From Calditerricola satsumensis (lineage in GTDB: Bacteria > Bacillota > Bacilli > Calditerricolales > Calditerricolaceae), in NCBI RefSeq assembly GCF_014646935.1, contig NZ_BMOF01000017.1, forward strand, positions 1 through 41,922: a stretch of DNA of 41,922 nt. The letters are read 5' to 3'. Both the position numbers and the translations under genes were made by a program. How positions within the stretch are numbered: the stretch's first letter is position 1; each line of letters begins with the position of its first letter. The notes beneath the pieces were generated by a model. It was not told the DNA's origin. It was given only the letters and a program-made list of their open reading frames with translations, and did no database searches. Below are positions 33,842 through 39,759 of the stretch, piece by piece.

Positions 33842-33857
33842 TGCGACACCTGTCGCA
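33842..33857. promoter_or_regulatory. Probable activator binding site (dyad)
   Basis: TGCGACACCTGTCGCA is a 16-bp palindrome with 7-bp perfect arms. The half-site GCGACA recurs at 33862, and a related GTGTGGCACACTGTC lies just upstream. It is 110-130 bases upstream of the sigma-54 promoter, the usual place for an enhancer site, and also close to the activator gene's own promoter. Confidence 0.55.
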
Positions 33858-33886
33858 AAAAGCGACACCGTTGTGTTCAGAATGTT

Positions 33887-33895
33887 TGCTATAAT
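33887..33895 (+). promoter_or_regulatory. Extended -10 promoter of the activator gene
   Basis: TGCTATAAT: TG-N-TATAAT with a perfect -10 and no -35 at 17 bp. The palindrome at 33842 lies where a -35 region would be approached, suggesting autoregulation. Confidence 0.6.
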
Positions 33896-33934
33896 ACGAG
33901 TGCAGACCGATCATCCCCTAAGGAGGGAGGGGCG

Positions 33935-35935
33935 ATGCACAACCTCCAGGCTTCCTGGCAGCGAAGCCGTCGGTTTGGCGTGCATCCCGAGCGGGTTGAA
34001 CCGGTCTTGCTTTCCGAAGCGGAGCTCCGCCGTCGGCGCGACGCCCAGCGCGAATTTTTGCGCGAAGCCGAAGGGTGGCTCCACCAACTGTACGGTTGGG
34101 TCAAACAGTGGGGGGCCATGGTGCTGGCGGCCGATGCGAACGGGGTGATCCTCGACGGCAAGGGCGATCCCGTGTTCACGAAAGACGCATCCCGCGTGCA
34201 CCTGGCCAGCGGTTCCGATTGGAGCGAGCCGGTGAAGGGCACAAACGCCATCGGCACGGCGCTGGCCGAAAAGCGGGCCGTGGCCGTTGTCGGCGACGAG
34301 CATTACTGCAAGGAAAACTGGTTTTTGTGCTGCGCCGCGTCGCCCGTCTTTGCCCCGGACGGTTCGCTGGCCGGGGTTCTCGATGTCAGCGGGTACGCCG
34401 GGGCCTACCATCCGTCCGTGCTCACGTTGGTTGACCTGACCGCGCAGGCCGTGGAGGAGGCGTTGGTGCGCCGGCGGGCGAATCGGCACCTGCTCCTGCG
34501 CCTCGCGTCCGACGCCCCCGCCTGGCAAGCCGTGGTGGCCGTCGACCCGGACGGGCGCATCGCATGGGGCACGCGCGGCGCGTATGCCGGTCCGTTGGGT
34601 CGCGTGGCGGGCCGGTTGTGGGAAACGGTCTTCGCCGTTCCCCTCGACGACGTGGTGAGAGGCTCCCGCCATGCGCGGGTTGTGGTCAACGGCGGGGACG
34701 CGCGCGACGTTTGGTGCGAGGTCCTGGACGATCGCCGTCCGCGGGCCGTTGGGATTTCGCATCCCGCGTCCCTGCCCGCAACCCCGGAATCGGGCAGGGC
34801 GGAAGGCGAAAGGGACGCGCCGCCGAAGGATGGGGGGCTGGCTGGGGCTTCGGCGCCTTCTTCCCCGCCGCGGCGAACGGGGGCGAGCGGTGCGGCGCGC
34901 CGCGTGGCGTGGGCCGCACGCTACACCTTTGACGACCTGATCGGATCCGATCCCGCTTTCCTGAAAGCGCTTGCGGTTGCGCGCAAAGCGGCGCGCACCG
35001 ATGAACCGGTTTTGCTTTTGGGGGAAACGGGAACGGGCAAAGAGATGTTGGCCCACGCCATCCATCGGGCCAGCCCGCGCGCCGATGGGCCTTTTGTCCC
35101 CGTTAATTGCGGCGCGATTCCGGACAACCTGCGGGAAAGCGAATGGTTTGGGTACGAGAAGGGGGCCTTTACCGGAGCCAACCCGCAGGGACAGCCTGGA
35201 AAGTTCGAACTCGCCAGCGGGGGGACGCTGTTTCTGGATGAAATTGGCGACATGCCCCTCGAGGCGCAAGGGGTGCTGCTCCGCGTGTTGCAGGAGCGGC
35301 AGGTGGTGCGACTCGGGGGACGCGCCCCGATCGCCGTCGATGTGCGCATCATCGCGGCCACCCACCGTGACCTGTGGGCCGAGGTCAAGGCGGGGCGGTT
35401 TCGGGCCGACTTGTTCTACCGCTTGCAGGGCGTGGTGATCACGCTTCCGCCGCTTCGCCAGCGGAGCGACCGCGTGGAGCTGGCCGAACGGCTTTTGGCC
35501 GGCATCGCCGCCGAGCGGGGCTTGTCTTCCCTTTCCCTGACCGACGCCGCCCGCTCGCTGATTGTGGCCCACCCCTGGCCGGGGAACGTTCGCCAGCTCT
35601 ATGCTGCGCTGCGCCAGGCGGCCTGGGAAGCCGAACAGGGCTGGGTAGACGCCGGTCATTTTCCGGAGTGGGTGTGGCGCGAACTGGCCAGCGAAGGGAG
35701 CGTCGAGGCGGCCGCGGCTGCGGAAGGCGAAGGGAAAGGCCCGCAGGCCGGTTCGTTTTCCGCCCCGTTGGCCTCGGTTGTTCAGCCGGCGCTCCCCCTT
35801 GCGACGCTGGAACGGGATGCCCTGTTGCGCGCCCTGCAAGCGGCGGGCGGCAACAAGCGCAAGGCGGCCGAACTCCTCGGCATCAGCCGCAGCACGCTCT
35901 ACCGCAAGCTGCGAGCCTTCGGTTTTTCGATCTAA
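33935..35935 (+). CDS. Sigma-54-dependent activator, AcoR-like
   Basis: A 666-residue enhancer-binding protein. Residues about 30-175 form a GAF-type sensor domain like that of AcoR (GKGDPVFTKDASRVHLASG, GTNAIGTALAE, CCAASPVFAPDG). A PAS-like stretch and a low-complexity linker follow. The AAA+ domain (about 330-560) has Walker A GETGTGKE near 364, the sigma-54-contacting GAFTGA near 410 and Walker B TLFLDEIGD. A Fis-type helix-turn-helix ends the protein (KRKAAELLGISRSTLYRKL). ATG 33935 follows AAGGAGGGAGG; the frame is open further upstream but only through the promoter region. The partner sigma-54 promoter faces away at 33713-33731. Confidence 0.93.
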   Translation: MHNLQASWQRSRRFGVHPERVEPVLLSEAELRRRRDAQREFLREAEGWLHQLYGWVKQWGAMVLAADANGVILDGKGDPVFTKDASRVHLASGSDWSEPVKGTNAIGTALAEKRAVAVVGDEHYCKENWFLCCAASPVFAPDGSLAGVLDVSGYAGAYHPSVLTLVDLTAQAVEEALVRRRANRHLLLRLASDAPAWQAVVAVDPDGRIAWGTRGAYAGPLGRVAGRLWETVFAVPLDDVVRGSRHARVVVNGGDARDVWCEVLDDRRPRAVGISHPASLPATPESGRAEGERDAPPKDGGLAGASAPSSPPRRTGASGAARRVAWAARYTFDDLIGSDPAFLKALAVARKAARTDEPVLLLGETGTGKEMLAHAIHRASPRADGPFVPVNCGAIPDNLRESEWFGYEKGAFTGANPQGQPGKFELASGGTLFLDEIGDMPLEAQGVLLRVLQERQVVRLGGRAPIAVDVRIIAATHRDLWAEVKAGRFRADLFYRLQGVVITLPPLRQRSDRVELAERLLAGIAAERGLSSLSLTDAARSLIVAHPWPGNVRQLYAALRQAAWEAEQGWVDAGHFPEWVWRELASEGSVEAAAAAEGEGKGPQAGSFSAPLASVVQPALPLATLERDALLRALQAAGGNKRKAAELLGISRSTLYRKLRAFGFSI

Positions 35936-35945
35936 AGCCAACACG

Positions 35946-35975
35946 TTGACGGGAGAGCCGCTCCATGCGCACAAT
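35946..35975 (+). promoter_or_regulatory. Possible promoter before the SbtA-like gene
   Basis: TTGACG (35946-35951) and CACAAT (35970-35975), 18-bp spacing, immediately after the activator stop codon. Confidence 0.35.
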
Positions 35976-36046
35976 CGGAAATAGATGTTTGGGACGAAAC
36001 CGATAAGGCAATCCGTGTCGAAAAACCGAGTGGGGAGGAATCACGC

Positions 36047-37015
36047 GTGGAGCAAGCTCTCGCCATTGCCAAAGCGAATCTGTTGTCGCCATTGGTGTTG
36101 TTTTTTGTGCTGGGGATTTTGGCCGTGCTGGTCAACTCCGATCTGCGGGTCCCCGAAGCCCTGTACAACGGGTACACGATGATTATCCTGCTCACCATCG
36201 GGATCAAGGGCGGGGCGGAGTTGGCCCATGCGCCTTTGGGGACGGTCCTGCCCATCCTGGCGGCGGCCCTGGGCTTAAGCGCGTTGATGGTCGTGCTGGC
36301 GTATGCGGTCCTTCGGCGTCTCTACCGTTTTGGCCCCGACAACGCGGCGGCCATTGCCGCCCATTACGGTTCGGTGAGCGCCGTCACCTTTGCTGCGGCC
36401 ACCAGCTTCCTGCAGGCACAGGGCATTGCCTACGAGCGCTACCTGTCCATCGTGCTGGCGGTATTGGAATCGCCCGCCATCCTGCTCGGCATCCTGTTGT
36501 ACAAGTGGAGCACGCACAACGGGTCGGGAATCCGGTTGGGCGGGATCATCAAGGAGGCGGTGTTTGGCAAAAGCATTTTTCTCCTGTTGGGCGGCATTGT
36601 GATCGGCATGATCTCGAATGAAAACGGCATTCAAGGGATCAAGCCGCTTTTTGGCGACCTGTTTTATGGCCTTTTGTGCATCTTCCTTCTCCACATGGGC
36701 ATGGTTTCGTGCCAAAACTTGCGGCGCCTCGAGGGGTTTCACCCGCTGCGGTTTTCCTTTGCGTTTGTGTTCCCGGTCATCGGGGGTACGCTGGGCGTTT
36801 TCGTGGGCAAGATGCTCGGCATGTCGTTGGGCGGCGCCACCCTGCTCGGGGTGCTGACGGCCAGCGCCTCGTACATTGCCGCGCCGGCTGCCATTTCCCA
36901 GGCCATTCCCAGCGCCAATCCCGGGTTGTACCTGTCGGCCAGCATCGGCTTTACGCTTCCTTTTAATCTGATTGTCGGGATTCCCACCTATTTCTGGATG
37001 GCCAACGTGTTGTAA
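36047..37015 (+). CDS. SbtA-like sodium-dependent bicarbonate transporter family protein
   Basis: A 322-residue membrane protein with about ten helices in two inverted halves, as in the SbtA family (PF05982, formerly DUF897). Recognised stretches: LTIGIKGGAEL near 50, HYGSVSAVTFAAATSFL near 106 and its repeat-half counterpart LGVLTASASYIAAPAAI near 275. In cyanobacteria SbtA imports bicarbonate with Na+; in heterotrophic bacilli the substrate is unproven. No SbtB-type PII gene is beside it. GTG 36047 follows GGGGAGG. It lies behind the activator gene and may be read from that promoter or from its own. Confidence 0.85.
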   Translation: MEQALAIAKANLLSPLVLFFVLGILAVLVNSDLRVPEALYNGYTMIILLTIGIKGGAELAHAPLGTVLPILAAALGLSALMVVLAYAVLRRLYRFGPDNAAAIAAHYGSVSAVTFAAATSFLQAQGIAYERYLSIVLAVLESPAILLGILLYKWSTHNGSGIRLGGIIKEAVFGKSIFLLLGGIVIGMISNENGIQGIKPLFGDLFYGLLCIFLLHMGMVSCQNLRRLEGFHPLRFSFAFVFPVIGGTLGVFVGKMLGMSLGGATLLGVLTASASYIAAPAAISQAIPSANPGLYLSASIGFTLPFNLIVGIPTYFWMANVL

Positions 37016-37048
37016 CGGCTGCCGATGTCAGCAGGGGAGGATCGTTCA

Positions 37049-37822
37049 ATGGCGTTGCCTACCTTGTTTGTGGCCCACGGCGCGCCGACGCTTGCCGTGG
37101 AGGACAGCGCGTACGCCCGCTTTCTTCGGCGGCTCGGCGAGGAGCTGGAGCGCCCGCGCGCCCTTGTCGTGTTGACCGCCCACTGGCTGCACCCGACGCA
37201 GCAGGTGAGCGGGGCGGCGCAGCACCGTCTGCTTTACGACTTTTTCGGATTTCCCGAGGAGCTGTATCGGCTGACGTACCCCGCAAAGGGCGATCCCGAA
37301 CTTGCGCGGGCGATCGCGAACCGCCTCGCCCAGGAAGGGATCCCCTGTTCCCTCGACGCCGAGCGGGGATTGGACCATGGCGTGTGGGTACCCCTTTCCC
37401 TCCTGTATCCTCGAGCGGACATTCCCGTTGTGGCTCTGTCGGTCAACCCGAGCCTGCCGCCCGAGGTGCAGTACCGCATTGGGCGGGCGCTCGCCTTCCT
37501 GCGCGCCGAGGGCGTGCTGGTCATCGGCAGCGGGGGCACGGTGCACAACCTGCGCGCCCTCGACTGGGCGGCGGCGGAGGCCGAGGCGTGGGCCGTGCAG
37601 TTTGACGACTGGCTGGCGGGAACGCTTTCGGCATGGGATTTGCCGTCCCTCTTTCGCTACAAGGAGCTGGCCCCGCACGCGGAACGGGCGGTGCCGACCA
37701 TGGAACATTTCGTTCCGTTGCTTGTGGCGATGGGGGCGGCGGATGACGCCCGGCGGGCCGTACGCCTGTACCAGACTTACACGTACGGTTCGCTCAGCCT
37801 GAACTGCTGGCGGTTTGGGTGA
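37049..37822 (+). CDS. LigB/DODA-type extradiol dioxygenase family protein
   Basis: A 257-residue protein of the class III extradiol dioxygenase fold. Metal-site histidines are visible in FVAHGAP (near 10), LTAHWLH (near 44), LDHGVWVPL (near 112) and MEHFVPLL (near 220); GSGGTVHNLRA is the family block near 160. DODA-type enzymes cleave catecholic rings such as DOPA; in bacteria the substrate is usually unknown. ATG 37049 follows GGGGAGGATC at the right distance; the upstream in-frame start at 37025 has none. It is the last gene before a terminator, 33 bases after the transporter, possibly co-transcribed. Confidence 0.9.
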   Translation: MALPTLFVAHGAPTLAVEDSAYARFLRRLGEELERPRALVVLTAHWLHPTQQVSGAAQHRLLYDFFGFPEELYRLTYPAKGDPELARAIANRLAQEGIPCSLDAERGLDHGVWVPLSLLYPRADIPVVALSVNPSLPPEVQYRIGRALAFLRAEGVLVIGSGGTVHNLRALDWAAAEAEAWAVQFDDWLAGTLSAWDLPSLFRYKELAPHAERAVPTMEHFVPLLVAMGAADDARRAVRLYQTYTYGSLSLNCWRFG

Positions 37823-37841
37823 GAAGAGGCGGATGGCAACG

Positions 37842-37870
37842 GCCGCTCGGTGCTTGCCGGGCGGCTTTTT
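37842..37870 (+). terminator. Terminator after the dioxygenase gene
   Basis: GCCGCTCGG pairs with CCGGGCGGC (one wobble), 6-nt loop, five T following. Confidence 0.85.
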
Positions 37871-37883
37871 GCTTGCGGAACGT

Positions 37884-37907
37884 TTGTGAACGTTATGAAT
37901 TTCACAA
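37884..37907. repeat. Inverted repeat upstream of the phosphate operon
   Basis: TTGTGAA and TTCACAA, 7-bp perfect arms with a 10-nt spacer. Could be a binding site for a dimeric regulator; the spacing does not fit Crp/Fnr. Confidence 0.4.
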
Positions 37908-37915
37908 GCGCGAAA

Positions 37916-37954
37916 TGTTAAGGTATTGTTAAGGGATCGTTAAGTCTTCGTTGA
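37916..37954 (+). promoter_or_regulatory. PhoP box (four tandem half-sites)
   Basis: TGTTAA, TGTTAA, CGTTAA, CGTTGA start at 37916, 37927, 37938 and 37949, each separated by 5 bases. On the other strand these are TTAACA-type repeats, the PhoP-binding pattern of Bacillus with its 11-bp period. A -10-like TATCAT (37984-37989) follows at about 30 bases with no good -35, as expected for an activated promoter. Confidence 0.8.
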
Positions 37955-38028
37955 TCCCGTTTTGCTGTGGCCTGTTTTCCTACTATCATAGAAGGGGTGA
38001 ACAAGCTTTCGTGTGGGAGGAATGAACC

Positions 38029-38649
38029 TTGTTCTTCAACCGATCGAAAGACGAGCTGTTCTACCAGACGCTGATCGACGCGGCGGCCAACATCGTCGAG
38101 GCCGTGCGGCTGTTTAAAGAGAACGTCGAAACGCTCCGCGAGAAGGAAGCCTATGCGGAGCGGCTGAAGGAGCTGGAGTCGAAGGGTGACCAGTATACCC
38201 ACTTGCTCATCAGGGAGCTCAACCAGACGTTCATGACGCCCCTCGACCGCGAGGACATCTATCAACTGGCGGTGAAGCTGGACGACGTGCTGGACGGCGT
38301 GGAAGCCTGTGCGTCACGCTTTGTCTACTTCCGCGTGGAAAAGACGACACCGTACCTGCTTGAGTTTGCCAACGTGTTGGAACAGTCGGCGACCTACCTC
38401 CACGAGGCGTTCGTGGCCTTGAAGAAGCGCGATTACGCGGCGATTCGCAAGATCAGCGTGGAGCTCAACCTCCTGGAAAACGAGGGCGACCGGCTGATGC
38501 GGGAAGGGGTGGGGAGCCTGTTCGACGGCACGACCGACCCGATCGAGCTGATCAAGATGAAGGAGATCTACGAAAAGCTGGAGGGCATCACCGACATCGT
38601 CGAGGATGTCGCAGACGTCCTGGAAAGCGTGGTCATGAAGTATGCTTGA
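38029..38649 (+). CDS. DUF47 family (PhoU-like) Pit accessory protein
   Basis: A 206-residue all-helical protein of the DUF47/PhoU-like family that is almost always encoded next to a Pit transporter. Conserved blocks: LESKGDQYTHLLIRELNQTFMTP (about 45-67), LDREDIYQLAVKLDDVLDGVE, and a repeat-like second half with NLLENEGDRLMREGV. The start is TTG 38029, 8 nt after GGGAGG; no ATG is available in frame. The stop overlaps the pit start by 8 bases, so the two are translationally coupled. The role is thought to be regulation or assembly of Pit. The Pho box in front implies induction in phosphate starvation. Confidence 0.9.
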   Translation: MFFNRSKDELFYQTLIDAAANIVEAVRLFKENVETLREKEAYAERLKELESKGDQYTHLLIRELNQTFMTPLDREDIYQLAVKLDDVLDGVEACASRFVYFRVEKTTPYLLEFANVLEQSATYLHEAFVALKKRDYAAIRKISVELNLLENEGDRLMREGVGSLFDGTTDPIELIKMKEIYEKLEGITDIVEDVADVLESVVMKYA

Positions 38650-39634
38650 TCCGATGGTCTTGCTCGTTCTGGTCGTCGTGCTGGCCCTCCTCTTCGACTT
38701 CACGAACGGCTGGAACGATTCGGCCAACGCCATTGCCACGGTGGTGGGCACCCGCACCTTGACGCCCATGAAGGCCGTCATCCTGGCGGCTGTGCTCAAC
38801 CTGGCCGGAGCGTTTTTCTCCACGGCGGTGGCGAAGGCCATCGGCAAGGACATTGTGGATCCCAACGGTGTGACGCAGCTGGTCATCGTGGCCACGCTGA
38901 TCGGGGCGACGCTGTGGAACGCGGTAATGACGCTGCTTGGGCTGCCGATCAGCGCGTCGCATGCCCTCATCGGTTCGCTCATTGGTGCGGCGGTGTCCTA
39001 CAGCGGCGTTGACGTGTTGCAGACGAAGGGGTTGACCAAGATTTTCCTGGCCATGATCCTGTCGCCCCTTCTCGGCGGGTTGCTGGCGTATGGTTTCATG
39101 AAACTGATCAAACACCTGTTTGCCAACGTCAGCCCGTCGCGGGTGAAGCGCATCTTCCGACCGCTGCAGATCTTCTCGGCCTCGTTCATGGCCTTCAGCC
39201 ACGGGACGTCGGACGCTCAGAAAGCGATGGGCATCATCACCCTGGCCCTGGTGGCGGGCGGCGTGCAGGATTCCCTTGAGGTGCCCTTCTGGGTCATCCT
39301 GGCCGCCGGGTTGGCCATGGCTGCGGGTACGGCCGCGGGCGGCTGGCGTGTCATCAAGACGATGGGCGTGCGGCTGAGCCGCCTGGAGACGCCCCACGGG
39401 TTTGCCGCCGAGACGGCGGCGGCGCTGCTGTTGACCACGGTGGCCAAAATCGGCATTCCCGTCAGCACAACGCACACCATCACGGGGGCCATTGTCGGCG
39501 TGGGGGCAGCCGAGCGCCTGCGCAGCGTGCGATGGGGCATTGCCGGGAAGATCCTGTACGCGTGGATTTTCACCCTGCCGTGCACGGCGCTGGTCAGCTT
39601 TTTGGTGTACAAGGTGCTGAGCGTGCTGGAGTGA
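38642..39634 (+). CDS. pit: Inorganic phosphate transporter, PiT family
   Basis: A 330-residue membrane protein. The two PiT signature repeats are present: FTNGWNDSANAIATVVGTR (residues 20-38) and PVSTTHTITGAIVGVG (near 277), along with ISASHALIGSLIGA and FSHGTSDAQKAMG. About ten helices. It imports phosphate (probably as a metal-phosphate complex) driven by the proton or sodium gradient. Co-transcribed with the DUF47 gene from the PhoP-box promoter and ended by a strong terminator. Pho-box control of a low-affinity Pit carrier is noteworthy, since in B. subtilis the Pho-induced system is Pst. Confidence 0.95.
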   Translation: MLDPMVLLVLVVVLALLFDFTNGWNDSANAIATVVGTRTLTPMKAVILAAVLNLAGAFFSTAVAKAIGKDIVDPNGVTQLVIVATLIGATLWNAVMTLLGLPISASHALIGSLIGAAVSYSGVDVLQTKGLTKIFLAMILSPLLGGLLAYGFMKLIKHLFANVSPSRVKRIFRPLQIFSASFMAFSHGTSDAQKAMGIITLALVAGGVQDSLEVPFWVILAAGLAMAAGTAAGGWRVIKTMGVRLSRLETPHGFAAETAAALLLTTVAKIGIPVSTTHTITGAIVGVGAAERLRSVRWGIAGKILYAWIFTLPCTALVSFLVYKVLSVLE

Positions 39635-39649
39635 GACGCCTTCCGGTAC

Positions 39650-39680
39650 AGAGGGACGCGGTCCCTCTTTCTTTTTTTTC
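39650..39680 (+). terminator. Terminator of the phosphate operon
   Basis: AGAGGGAC and GTCCCTCT, 8-bp stem, loop GCG, followed by a long T-rich run. Confidence 0.92.
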
Positions 39681-39720
39681 TTGCCGGTGGTTGCAAAGGT
39701 GTTCCGGTCCTGGACGCGAA

Positions 39721-39729
39721 TGGTATAAT
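39721..39729 (+). promoter_or_regulatory. Extended -10 promoter of addB
   Basis: TGGTATAAT, i.e. TG-N-TATAAT with a perfect -10; no -35 at the standard distance. It is 30 bases before the start codon. Confidence 0.65.
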
Positions 39730-39759
39730 AGAGAAAAAAACGGGAACGGAGGTTCGCCT

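Noticed and set aside
37884-37907. Crp/Fnr binding site
   Set aside because: The TGTGA/TCACA arms are there, but the spacer is 12 where 6 is needed; recorded only as an inverted repeat.
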